A DNA stretch of 64,000 nt, from contig NZ_CP019067.1 of assembly GCF_001989615.1 (NCBI RefSeq), positions 1,674,001 through 1,738,000 of the forward strand, written 5' to 3'. Shown here piece by piece: positions 1 through 7,614 of this stretch. The translations under genes were made by a program, and so were the position numbers. The notes under the pieces are model-generated. The model was not told the origin of the DNA and did no database searches. It worked only from the letters and a program-made list of their open reading frames with translations. The stretch comes from Halorientalis sp. IM1011 (lineage in GTDB: Archaea; Halobacteriota; Halobacteria; Halobacteriales; Haloarculaceae). Numbering within the stretch: the stretch's first letter is position 1; each line of letters starts with the position of its first letter.

Positions 1-175
1 AGTCACAGAACCAGCACCGGAGGTTACAGCCGCTGGTACGGACGAACACGGACGGGACGCCCGCGAGCCGTCCCTCGCCCTGCAACGAGTGGAACAGTTC
101 GTTGATCGGGAGCGCTGTCTCGGTGTCGGGTGGCGATTCGGCCGCGTCGCCATCGGGATCAGCGTCGACTGGCAT
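1..175 (-). CDS. queE: 7-carboxy-7-deazaguanine synthase QueE, N-terminal part (runs off the window)
   Basis: The radical-SAM enzyme QueE turns 6-carboxy-tetrahydropterin into 7-carboxy-7-deazaguanine on the route to preQ0, the precursor of archaeosine in archaeal tRNA. Only about 58 N-terminal residues are inside the window. They include [10 protein letters not shown], typical of QueE, and the cluster-binding motif CNLRCWFC (CX3CX2C). The start ATG overlaps the last base of the queD stop codon (TGATG), so the two genes are translationally coupled. The remaining, larger part lies beyond base 1. Identification is firm because both the motif and the neighbour fit. Confidence 0.9.
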   Translation of the reverse strand, partial: MPVDADPDGDAAESPPDTETALPINELFHSLQGEGRLAGVPSVFVRTSGCNLRCWFCD

Positions 176-636
176 CAGTAACTGGCACAGAGTTCGCCGG
201 TCTCGGCCACCTCGACGGCCACCTCCGAGACCGTCTCGGGGAGGCGGTCTTCGAGGCGTCGTTCGAGGACGAGGCTCATCACCTCTGCCGTGGGCGGGTG
301 ATCGAGGACGACGAGCGCGTCGCCGTCGCCGCTGTCCTCGAAGGCCTCGACCAGCGGATCGTCCCGCTCGACGAGGAACCGATGATCCCACTCGTCGATT
401 ACCTGGGTAATATCACCTTTGTCGACGACCCATCCCTCCTCGGTCAGTTCACCCGTGACAGTGACGCTGATCTCGTAGTTGTGGCCGTGTGGTCGCGAAC
501 ACTTCCCGTCGTGATGACGGATACGGTGGCCCGTGCTGATGCGAATGGGACGATCCCGGCCGACGTGGAGTGTCCGCTCGCCCGCGTCGGCGAGAGCATC
601 AGCGTCCCGTCGCTCTCCGACAGCAGTCTCGGTCAT
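175..636 (-). CDS. queD: 6-carboxy-5,6,7,8-tetrahydropterin synthase QueD
   Basis: QueD (PTPS family) makes 6-carboxytetrahydropterin from dihydroneopterin triphosphate, the step before QueE in 7-deazaguanine synthesis. The 153-residue protein has the zinc-binding pattern of the family: a histidine in STGHRI, then [11 protein letters not shown] with two more histidines, and a later DHRFL. A short family-atypical N-terminal stretch of about 25 residues precedes the core. It forms an operon with queE, overlapping by one base. A TATA-like box at 656-667 sits about 26 bases before the ATG, so the message is probably leaderless. Confidence 0.92.
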   Translation of the reverse strand: MTETAVGERRDADALADAGERTLHVGRDRPIRISTGHRIRHHDGKCSRPHGHNYEISVTVTGELTEEGWVVDKGDITQVIDEWDHRFLVERDDPLVEAFEDSGDGDALVVLDHPPTAEVMSLVLERRLEDRLPETVSEVAVEVAETGELCASY

Positions 637-655
637 ATCTCGGTATTATCCGAGG

Positions 656-667
656 AATACAAAAAGC
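656..667 (-). promoter_or_regulatory. TATA box of the queD-queE operon
   Basis: On the minus strand this reads GCTTTTTGTATT, an AT-rich block centred about 26 bases before the queD ATG. That is the usual spacing for a leaderless haloarchaeal transcript. Confidence 0.5.
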
Positions 668-772
668 TACTCACTGTCCGAGCGGTGTCGCGTCCGGCAG
701 GCCCCGGTACACCGGTATCAGACGTGGTAATGGCGGCCAACGCTGATATACGCCAGACCCCATGTACGGACA

Positions 773-3709
773 ATGACCGTCCCCGAGTCGGTATCACGCG
801 AGAGACGCCCCGACGCAACGGTCTACTGCGACGAGGGGTATCCGGCGGGGATGGAGGAGTTGCGGGCGGGACTGGAAGCGGTGTCGTCGCTATCGGTGTC
901 AGAGGTACAGCGGCTGGCGGAGGGCCCCGTGGAGCCGGCCGACAGCCGCGTGACGCTCGTGTTCACCGATAGCGTCCCCGACGAACGGACCGTGGAGCGG
1001 GTGACGAGGCCGCCCTCGATCTGGATCACGACGGCGGCGGACGTGGTGACCGCCGGGACCGAACGCGGCGTCACGGACGTGTTCAACTGGGAGCCAGCCG
1101 ACGGCTGGGCGATGCTGGCGGCGAAACTTTACCACCGACTGGACGAGCGGACGGAAGCAGCCGCGGACGAGCGGGCGATCCCCGAGCAGGCACTCCAGCG
1201 GATCAGCGACGGGGTGCTGGCACTGGACGACGAGTTCCGTATCACCTACCTGAACAACGCGATGGCGTCGGTGTTGCGGGACGGTGACGGCGACGTTCGC
1301 GGCGATCGGTTCTGGGACCACCTCTCGCCGGACGTGACCGAGGTGCTCCGGCCGGCGCTCGAACGAGCGATGGCCGATGGCGCGACCGTCACGACCGAGG
1401 TCCAGACCCCGGAGACCGAGCAGTGGTACGAGGTGACCGCCTACCCGTCGGCGGAGGGACTGTCGCTGTACGGCCGGGAGGTGACCCAGCGCAAACAGCG
1501 CGAGGCTCAGCAGGCTCGTTACGAACACCTCGTCGAGACCGTCGGCGACGCCGTCTACATCCTGGACGAGGACGGGCGGTTCACGTTCGTCAACGACGCA
1601 CTCTGTGAGATGACGGGCTACGACCGCGAGGACCTGCTCGGCTCGTCGGTCCACGTCATCAAAGACGACGAGACCGTCGCGGAAGCCGAGGACGCGCTCC
1701 GTGACCTGCTCCGGAGACAGGACGAGCCGGGGATGCCCATCGCCAAACTCGACGTGGAACTGATCACGGGCGACGGCGACCGCGTTCCGGCGACCGACAG
1801 GATGACACTCCGTCCCCTCTCGGAGGACGGCGATTTCACCGGGACCGTCGGGACGCTCCGGGACATCAGCCGCCAGCGCCGCCGGCAGGACATCCTCGGC
1901 GGTATCCTCGCGAGCACACAGGACATGATGGCCGCGACCACGACCGACGAGGTGAGTCAGCTGGTCGTCGACACCATCCGCGAGGTCTTCGAGTTCGATC
2001 TGGCCGTCGTCCGGGAACACGACGACGAATTTGACCAGCTCGTACCCGTCGCCACCTCGGAGGGCGTCGACGACGTGATGACCGACCGGCCGGCCTACGA
2101 CCCCGACGAAGGACCGGTCGGCACCGCCTACACCGAGGAGCGTCTCGTCGTCCGCGAGGACCTGGGCGAGCGGGACGAGTACGACCGCGGCGGCGTCGAG
2201 ATCGGCGGCTACTGTCCGATCGGCGACCGGCGGACGCTCAGTTTCGGCTCCCGCGACGACGCGGGGTTCACCGACGACGAACTCAGACTGGTGGAGTTGC
2301 TGGCCGAGACCGCCGCCGCAGCCTTCGAGATGGTCACCCGCGAGGAGGAACTCAGGCGCTACGAGGCCGTCGTCGAGGCCGCCGATGACAAGCTGTTCAC
2401 GCTCGATTCCGCGGGGACGATCACGCTCGCGACCGACCAGTTCGCGACCGCTGTCGGGTACGACCGCGAGGCACTGACCGGCCACGACATCGCCGAGTTC
2501 GTCCCCGAAGCCATCGCCACGGAGATCGCCGATCCGGCGAGCCCGATCGACGTGGAGACTGACCTCCGGAGCCGGGACGGTGGCCGCCTCCCCAGCCGGA
2601 TCCGGACCGCTCGCTTCTCCAGCCCCTACGGGGACGGCGTCGTCGGTACCGTCAGAGATCTCTCGGAACTGCGCTCGGCCCAGCAGGCCGCCTCGCGCAA
2701 CCGCCGGCGGTTCACCGAACTGTTCGAGACGCTCTCCGATCCGGTCGCCGACGTGGAGTACGACGACGGCGAGGCGGTCGTCAGCCGGGCCAACGCCGCC
2801 TTCGCCGCCCTCTGTGACGAGACCGATCGCTACCTCACCGACCGCCCGCTGGCCGAGGTGCGTGCAGCACTGCCCGCCGGCGTCGCCGCGGCCATGGAAC
2901 CCGTCACGACGCCGGGCGCGAGCATCGAGCGCGAGGTGACGACCCAGACCGGCACCGAACGCAAGCAGTACATCCTGAAGACGGTGCCCTACGAGAGCAC
3001 CGACGGGAAGCGGGCCTTCGTGGTCCTGACCGACGTGACCGATCTGGCCCAGCGCGAGACCCACCTCCAGGTGCTCCACCGGCTGCTCCGGCACAACCTC
3101 CGCAACGAGACCACCGTCATCCAGGGGTACGCCGAGTCGCTGCTCGCGATGGACACCGACGAGCAAATCGACGAGTTCGCCGGCCGGATCTTCGATGCGA
3201 GTTCGTCGCTGGTCGACGCCTCCGACACCGCCCGGACGATCCAGCACGTCCTCCGGATGGACGGCGACGAGGTCGAATCCGTCCCGGTCGCGGAGGTGGC
3301 CGAGCAGATCCGCGTGGAGATCGTCGGCGACTATCCCGCCGCGGACGTGTCCCTCACGACCGCGACCGACGGCACCGTGACCTTCAGCCACCACCTGCTG
3401 GTCGGCATCGAGGAACTCGTCGAGAATTCGGTGGAGCACAGTGACGACGACTCACCCAGCGTCGAGCTCGAACTCGTCGACGGCCCGAGCCCCGACACCG
3501 TCACCATCCGGGTCAGCGACGACGGGCCCGGGCTCCCCGACGGGGAGTGGGACGTGGTGTCCGGCGCACAGGAGATTACCCAGCTCCAGCACACCCAGGG
3601 GCTCGGGCTGTGGCTCGTGCGCTGGGTCGTCGACAAACACAGCGGCGACCTGATCCTCGAAGAGAGCGGTCCGGACGGGACGACGATCGCCATCACACTC
3701 CCGCGGTAA
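773..3709 (+). CDS. multi-PAS/GAF sensor histidine kinase
   Basis: A 978-residue soluble sensor kinase with no membrane segment. In order it shows an N-terminal region of about 130 residues with a receiver-like look but no clear phospho-aspartate, a PAS domain (about 140-225), a second PAS (about 245-355, FTFVNDALCEMTGYDREDLLG), a GAF domain (about 370-525), two further PAS-like domains (about 530-625 and 635-740), a dimerisation helix with the phospho-histidine H774 in RLLRHNLRNE, and an ATPase domain (N-box around N885, G-boxes DDGPGLP and QGLGLWLV). The RHNLRN box is the common haloarchaeal type. Its signal and partner regulator cannot be told from the sequence. A TATA-like GATATA at 745-750 precedes a leaderless ATG. 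Confidence 0.9.
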   Translation: MTVPESVSRERRPDATVYCDEGYPAGMEELRAGLEAVSSLSVSEVQRLAEGPVEPADSRVTLVFTDSVPDERTVERVTRPPSIWITTAADVVTAGTERGVTDVFNWEPADGWAMLAAKLYHRLDERTEAAADERAIPEQALQRISDGVLALDDEFRITYLNNAMASVLRDGDGDVRGDRFWDHLSPDVTEVLRPALERAMADGATVTTEVQTPETEQWYEVTAYPSAEGLSLYGREVTQRKQREAQQARYEHLVETVGDAVYILDEDGRFTFVNDALCEMTGYDREDLLGSSVHVIKDDETVAEAEDALRDLLRRQDEPGMPIAKLDVELITGDGDRVPATDRMTLRPLSEDGDFTGTVGTLRDISRQRRRQDILGGILASTQDMMAATTTDEVSQLVVDTIREVFEFDLAVVREHDDEFDQLVPVATSEGVDDVMTDRPAYDPDEGPVGTAYTEERLVVREDLGERDEYDRGGVEIGGYCPIGDRRTLSFGSRDDAGFTDDELRLVELLAETAAAAFEMVTREEELRRYEAVVEAADDKLFTLDSAGTITLATDQFATAVGYDREALTGHDIAEFVPEAIATEIADPASPIDVETDLRSRDGGRLPSRIRTARFSSPYGDGVVGTVRDLSELRSAQQAASRNRRRFTELFETLSDPVADVEYDDGEAVVSRANAAFAALCDETDRYLTDRPLAEVRAALPAGVAAAMEPVTTPGASIEREVTTQTGTERKQYILKTVPYESTDGKRAFVVLTDVTDLAQRETHLQVLHRLLRHNLRNETTVIQGYAESLLAMDTDEQIDEFAGRIFDASSSLVDASDTARTIQHVLRMDGDEVESVPVAEVAEQIRVEIVGDYPAADVSLTTATDGTVTFSHHLLVGIEELVENSVEHSDDDSPSVELELVDGPSPDTVTIRVSDDGPGLPDGEWDVVSGAQEITQLQHTQGLGLWLVRWVVDKHSGDLILEESGPDGTTIAITLPR

Positions 3710-3720
3710 ACTACCGCGGG
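3700..3720. terminator. perfect hairpin across the stop codon of the kinase gene
   Basis: CCCGCGGTA and TACCGCGGG form a 9-bp perfect stem with a 3-base loop. The TAA stop (3707-3709) lies inside it. The gene on the other strand ends at 3733, so the hairpin sits between two converging genes and may act as a terminator or transcript end for the + gene. Confidence 0.5.
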
Positions 3721-3732
3721 TCGCCCGGTGAG

Positions 3733-4980
3733 CTACCGGAACCGCGTGAGCGGTTCCCGAAGCGCCCACACGTCCGTCTTGGGATCCAGATTCGAGGGCT
3801 CGGTTCCGGACTCCGTGACGATCCCGGCGTGATACAGCATCGTCTTCAGCTGGAACACCGTCGGCGAGTGGTACACCCCGCCCTCGGTGAGCGGGTCTGT
3901 CCGCAGGTCGCCCTCGGCCGACAGCACCCGCTGGCGCACGTCGTCGGTCCCCCGGAGGAACAGTTCGACCGTGAACGTCGGATGGGTCGCGTGGCAGTAC
4001 TCGACCAGTTCGACCAGCGACGGCTCGGGAACGCCGTCGTCGGCCAGCCGCTGGAGTCGTTCGACCAGCAGCTGCGTCGCGGGATACTGATACACCACGC
4101 GCCGGGTCAACTGGCCCCACCGAGGCGCGAGGTCACAGAACCGCTTTCGTAACCGCTTCCACTCCCGGAACTGCTCCAGGGCGGCGTCGACGGTCCCGTA
4201 CTCCCGGAGGCCGAAACGGACGACTTCCTCGCCCAGCGGCGTCAGCCGCTGGCCGTCGTGGCGGTCGTCGATCAGGTCGAGGAAGGCCGCGCCGGCCCGG
4301 GCGGCGTCAGTCGCGCCGACGACCCGCTCTTCCAGCACCGCCTCGGTGTCGGCATCGTGGACCAGCGCCAGCGGATACGCGAGGTAGTTCTTCGGGTGGT
4401 TCAGCCCGAAGTTGCGGTCGACGACGCCCTGCGCGCTGGCCTGGAAGCGGATGGCGTCGGCCTCGCTGCTCGGCCGCGCGCCCACGACCCGGGGCCGGAC
4501 CTCGGGCGTGACCGTGCCGTCCCCGGCGACCGATAGGACGCCGACGTTCAACTCACGGGCCAGCGTCCGCGCCGACTGCGGGATCGAGCCCGCCGGCGCG
4601 GCGACGTACGCGACGTTAGCCTCGTGTAGTCGGTCGTACGCCTGCACGATACCTCGTTCCACGTCGGCGGTCCCCGTTGCCGTCCGTCCTTTGGCCTCGA
4701 CGGCCAGCAGCGGCGGGTGGTCGCCCACGCGGTCGACGGCCAGCAGGTCGTCGTCCGGGACGGGGACCCCCACCAGATCCGGATAGCCCGACCCCACCTG
4801 AACGTGGTTGAACGGGGCGAGCAGGTCCTGCACGTCGGGGTCGATGGGCTGGTCGTCGACCCAGCGGTCCTGGGCGAACTGGGTGTCGACGACGGCGTAG
4901 GTGTCGGTGCCGTCCTCCGGAAACAGACGCGCTTTCGCGCTCGCGAGGACGTGCGGTTCCGTCAGCGCCGCGGTAGCCAT
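3733..4980 (-). CDS. haloarchaeal protein with a PD-(D/E)XK nuclease-like domain
   Basis: A 415-residue soluble protein that I do not recognise as a named family. Residues about 65-100 contain GYPDLVGV followed by LLAVEAKGRT, which fits the PD...(D/E)XK core of restriction-type nucleases (Asp in PDLVG, then E-A-K). The C-terminal two thirds is rich in charged and helical segments and has no recognised motif. It stands alone, convergent with the kinase gene. A TATA-like block at about 5001-5014 precedes the ATG by about 28 bases. It could be a DNA repair or defence nuclease, or an inactive relative; metal binding and the catalytic lysine are inferred from the motif only. Confidence 0.75.
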   Translation of the reverse strand: MATAALTEPHVLASAKARLFPEDGTDTYAVVDTQFAQDRWVDDQPIDPDVQDLLAPFNHVQVGSGYPDLVGVPVPDDDLLAVDRVGDHPPLLAVEAKGRTATGTADVERGIVQAYDRLHEANVAYVAAPAGSIPQSARTLARELNVGVLSVAGDGTVTPEVRPRVVGARPSSEADAIRFQASAQGVVDRNFGLNHPKNYLAYPLALVHDADTEAVLEERVVGATDAARAGAAFLDLIDDRHDGQRLTPLGEEVVRFGLREYGTVDAALEQFREWKRLRKRFCDLAPRWGQLTRRVVYQYPATQLLVERLQRLADDGVPEPSLVELVEYCHATHPTFTVELFLRGTDDVRQRVLSAEGDLRTDPLTEGGVYHSPTVFQLKTMLYHAGIVTESGTEPSNLDPKTDVWALREPLTRFR

Positions 4981-5025
4981 GGCTGGCCTTGGACGAGCGC
5001 CGATATGAAAACTTGGACCGCTACG

Positions 5026-5220
5026 TCAGGAGAGGTCCGGAACGACCGGTGCGTCGAGTTCCGCGAGTACCACTTTGCTGTCCGTTGCACTCTCGGCGCG
5101 TCCGCCGTCGGGCTGGACGCGTCGCGTCGGCATCTCCGGAACCATCGGGGCTGGTCGACCGTCGGCATCTGTCCGCTGTCGATCTCTCATGGTGGTACTC
5201 ACGGACTCACGTCCGTACAC
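5026..5220 (-). CDS. possible small protein of unknown function
   Basis: A 64-residue reading frame in the otherwise gene-free 4981-5338 stretch. It has no recognisable domain. In its favour, a good TATA box (minus strand GTTTAATATC, 5239-5247) lies about 23 bases before its ATG, as expected for a leaderless gene. Against it, the composition is ordinary, and an in-frame ATG at 5190 would also serve as a start. The rest of the 4981-5338 interval holds only the promoters of the flanking genes. Confidence 0.4.
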   Translation of the reverse strand: MYGRESVSTTMRDRQRTDADGRPAPMVPEMPTRRVQPDGGRAESATDSKVVLAELDAPVVPDLS

Positions 5221-5238
5221 TCCCCTGCCACACGCAGG

Positions 5239-5247
5239 ATATTAAAC
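5239..5247 (-). promoter_or_regulatory. TATA box facing the small gene at 5220
   Basis: The minus strand reads TTTAATATC, one of the better TATA matches in the window. It implies a transcript starting near 5217-5220 and running leftward. Confidence 0.5.
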
Positions 5248-5341
5248 CTCATGGTCTTTCATTACGTTAGTGTATCACTAGCACGGTACTGCGCCCGCCG
5301 CGAACACAGTCGTTATCCCCGCCGGCCCCCTCCCGTCGGTG

Positions 5342-6064
5342 ATGACCGGCTGGCCCGACATCGATCCGACGGACGCCGAGGCTGTCGCCGAGCGCCGCGA
5401 CGAAGTTGTTGCGGCGGTGCGGGACCACGCGGGGCAGATCGCCTACGCCCTCGCCCGCCTCCAGGGCGGCGACTACGGCCAGCGGGACTTCGACACCGAC
5501 CGCGGCACGTGGACGGTCAAGTACGAGGCCGGCGACCTGGAGTACCTCCGCTACGATCCGAGGTCGGGGTCGGAGGTGTACGTCGTCTCGACGAAACAGC
5601 CGCCCGAACCCGAACCCCTCGCCACCGCGCTGACCGATTACGACGCCTTCGTCGCCGCGTTCGACGACCACGTCGCGAGTCTGGACGGCGTGCTGGACGA
5701 GGCACCGACCGACTTCCCCGCCCCCGCCAGCGTCGACGGCGTGGTCGCCGAGCGCGACCGCGTCGTCGGCTCGATTCGCGATACCTGCGACGCCATCGCC
5801 CGCGCGCTCGCCCGCTACGAGGGCGGCGACTACGGGACCTTTGCCACCCGCGTCGACGGCACCCGCTGGGAACTGAAATACGACGAAGACGGCACGTCCT
5901 ACCTCCGCGTCGGCGGCGAGGGCGGCGTCTACCTCATCTCCCAGTACGAACCGCCGGCCGCCCCCGACCTCCGGGAGTACGCGCCCCGCTTTTCGGGCTT
6001 CGTCGATGCCTACAACGAGTACGTCGCGGACCTCGAATCCGACCTGGCGACCGTCTCGCTGTAG
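5342..6064 (+). CDS. uncharacterised protein made of two copies of one domain
   Basis: A 240-residue soluble acidic protein of unknown function. It consists of two related halves. The first has RRDEVVAAVRDHAGQIAYAL followed by GGDYG and KYEAGDLEYLRY. The second has ERDRVVGSIRDTCDAIARAL followed by GGDYG and KYDEDGTSYLRV. Each half ends with a strand reading YVVSTKQPP or YLISQYEPP. The gene is therefore an internal duplication of a domain of about 110 residues, helix first and then strands. ATG at 5342 is chosen over the GTG just before it. No signal peptide or membrane segment is seen. Confidence 0.8.
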   Translation: MTGWPDIDPTDAEAVAERRDEVVAAVRDHAGQIAYALARLQGGDYGQRDFDTDRGTWTVKYEAGDLEYLRYDPRSGSEVYVVSTKQPPEPEPLATALTDYDAFVAAFDDHVASLDGVLDEAPTDFPAPASVDGVVAERDRVVGSIRDTCDAIARALARYEGGDYGTFATRVDGTRWELKYDEDGTSYLRVGGEGGVYLISQYEPPAAPDLREYAPRFSGFVDAYNEYVADLESDLATVSL

Positions 6065-6162
6065 CCCACCGCCGCCCACACCACGACCTTCCTTTCGCCT
6101 CCGGTTGTCGGAAACTGGGAACACGCGACTCGTTGATAGCCGTTGGGCCCGACAGTCGAGAT

Positions 6163-6981
6163 ATGCCCCTCGCCTCGCAGTCCGATCCGGCGACGACACT
6201 GACGGTCGCCCGCTCGCTGGGCTTTCTGACCGTCGCGGTCGCCGCCGGCTGTTTGCTCTGGTATCTCAGACAGTACGCCCAGCAGATTCTCGCCGGCCCC
6301 TACCGGAAGCGGTGGCGCTACCTCGCCGTCGGCGTCGGCGCGGCCGCCGTCTACGGCCTCGCCGGCCTCGCCGAGACCGCCGGCGTCACCCCCGCCGCGT
6401 CCTTCCGCCGGGGCGCGACGCTGTTCGTGTTCCTCTTTGCCGCCATCGGCGTTCGCGCAGTCCACCGTTCGGTCGACGGCCACTCGCTGCTCGCCGACGA
6501 GACCCTCCAGTGGGCCGGTCCGACCGTCGTCGCCGGCTTCGTCGCCGCCTGGTGGTTGACCTACCTGTTCGCCACCCCGACGGCCGTCGCCGGCCTCGAA
6601 GTCGTCGGCCTGTTGCTCGCCACCGCCTACACCCTCTATCACGCCGTCGGCACCGTCCGCGCCGAAGAGGGGACCAGCATCGCCGCGTTCACCCGCCAGT
6701 TCACCCCCGCGCTGGTCGCGTTCGCCGTCGTCGCCGTCGCCGACCACGCCGTCGCGCTCTCCGTCCCGGCCGCCGCCGTCGGTGACGGCCTCGCCCTCGT
6801 CGGCACGGTGCTCGCTGGGGCCTTCCTGTTCACCACCGCCGTCGCCATCCGCCAGCAAGGCGGCGAAATACAGCGCCTGTACGACCCCACGACCTGGCGA
6901 CGATCCCGCGACACCGGGTCGGACCCACAGGACCGACGGGCCGAGGACGGGCCAGCAAAGGAACACCCGGCCGACGACTGA
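6163..6981 (+). CDS. multi-pass membrane protein, unknown function
   Basis: A 272-residue integral membrane protein with about seven hydrophobic segments, beginning with SLGFLTVAVAAGCLLWYL. The C-terminal 40 residues are hydrophilic (WRRSRDTGSDP onward) and probably cytoplasmic. The topology resembles the 7TM input modules of haloarchaeal histidine kinases, but no kinase domain follows. It ends directly against the stop of the converging zinc-ribbon gene, with no spacer. No function is assigned. Confidence 0.8.
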   Translation: MPLASQSDPATTLTVARSLGFLTVAVAAGCLLWYLRQYAQQILAGPYRKRWRYLAVGVGAAAVYGLAGLAETAGVTPAASFRRGATLFVFLFAAIGVRAVHRSVDGHSLLADETLQWAGPTVVAGFVAAWWLTYLFATPTAVAGLEVVGLLLATAYTLYHAVGTVRAEEGTSIAAFTRQFTPALVAFAVVAVADHAVALSVPAAAVGDGLALVGTVLAGAFLFTTAVAIRQQGGEIQRLYDPTTWRRSRDTGSDPQDRRAEDGPAKEHPADD

Positions 6982-7233
6982 TCAACACAGCGGCGTCTCA
7001 CACCGCCGGCAGAAGGAAAACTGCCCCTCGTTCGCCGTCCCACACTTCAGACACTCCACCGCGTCGCCGTCCGCACCCAGCGCGAGGTCGAGATGTGACC
7101 CCTCGCGGGATTCGGCACGGGCGATCCCGTACGGACTGGTCTCGGACAGGAGCGGCTGGCCGTGTTTCCACCCGCGATAGAGGTACAGCACAGCACCGAG
7201 CGTCGCCGCGGCAACCCAGACGAACGCGTCCAT
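6982..7233 (-). CDS. small membrane-anchored zinc-ribbon protein
   Basis: An 83-residue protein with an N-terminal hydrophobic helix (residues 4-20, FVWVAAATLGAVLYLY) and a C-terminal zinc ribbon made by CLKCG and CRRC. Such small anchored ribbons are common in haloarchaea and have no assigned role. An AT-rich TATA-like block around 7256-7268 on the minus strand lies about 29 bases upstream, which supports ATG at 7233. Confidence 0.8.
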   Translation of the reverse strand: MDAFVWVAAATLGAVLYLYRGWKHGQPLLSETSPYGIARAESREGSHLDLALGADGDAVECLKCGTANEGQFSFCRRCETPLC

Positions 7234-7357
7234 GTCTGTGCGGAGGCGATTCCCGCTCCAAAATCCGTCGGTTCACGGAAGTATTGGGACGGGGTGACAG
7301 TCCACGGAGCGTGGCGAAGGACGAGGCTATCGCTCGTTCGTCGATCAACGAAGGAAT

Positions 7358-7429
7358 AGTCCCCACAGGATTCGAACCTGTGTCGAAGCCCCCAGAAGGC
7401 TTCAGGATTGGCCACTACCCCAGGGGACT
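7358..7429 (-). tRNA. tRNA-Gln, anticodon CTG
   Basis: The minus strand folds into a complete tRNA of 72 bases. The acceptor stem is AGTCCCC with GGGGACT, and the D-arm contains GGGGTAGTGGCC. The anticodon stem AAGCC/GGCTT encloses loop TTCTGGG, giving anticodon CTG. The T-arm is ACAGG TTCGAAT CCTGT. There is no intron. CCA is not encoded. Bases 12-27 of the tRNA (7403-7418) recur exactly at 7478-7493, upstream of the gene. Confidence 0.95.
7403..7418. repeat. 16-bp direct repeat, copy inside tRNA-Gln
   Basis: CAGGATTGGCCACTAC. It covers the D-arm to anticodon-stem part of the tRNA gene. The second exact copy is at 7478-7493, starting 75 bases away. Confidence 0.9.
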
Positions 7430-7477
7430 GACATGTTCCCCATCAGACACCCACAGTGGGTCTCTCACGAGGTATTA

Positions 7478-7493
7478 CAGGATTGGCCACTAC
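7478..7493. repeat. 16-bp direct repeat, copy upstream of tRNA-Gln
   Basis: An exact copy of tRNA-Gln bases 12-27 outside the tRNA. It is immediately preceded (minus strand sense) by a TATA box. It may be the scar of an integration or a remnant of a former tandem tRNA copy. Confidence 0.85.
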
Positions 7494-7494
7494 G

Positions 7495-7502
7495 ATTTAT
7501 AT
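7495..7502 (-). promoter_or_regulatory. TATA box upstream of tRNA-Gln
   Basis: The minus strand reads ATATAAAT. A transcript starting about 25 bases downstream would carry a leader of about 40 bases before the tRNA 5' end, which is compatible with RNase P processing. Confidence 0.55.
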
Positions 7503-7614
7503 GTGTTGCGGAGTCGGGCGACTGGTCTCCTTGTCAGCAACGCACACCCACGCGAGAACAAGCACATGCTCAAAGGCAGAAACGAAGACAGCAGTTGTCC
7601 TCGATTGTGGAAAT

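Noticed and set aside
899-3439. Long open frame of 846 codons on the minus strand opposite the histidine kinase
   Set aside because: It is the antisense shadow of a clear kinase in GC-rich DNA. Its translation has no domain and unlikely composition.
4717-6981. 754-codon + frame joining the nuclease-like region to the membrane protein
   Set aside because: Only the last 272 codons (from 6163) encode a sensible membrane protein. The upstream part is antisense or out-of-frame sequence.
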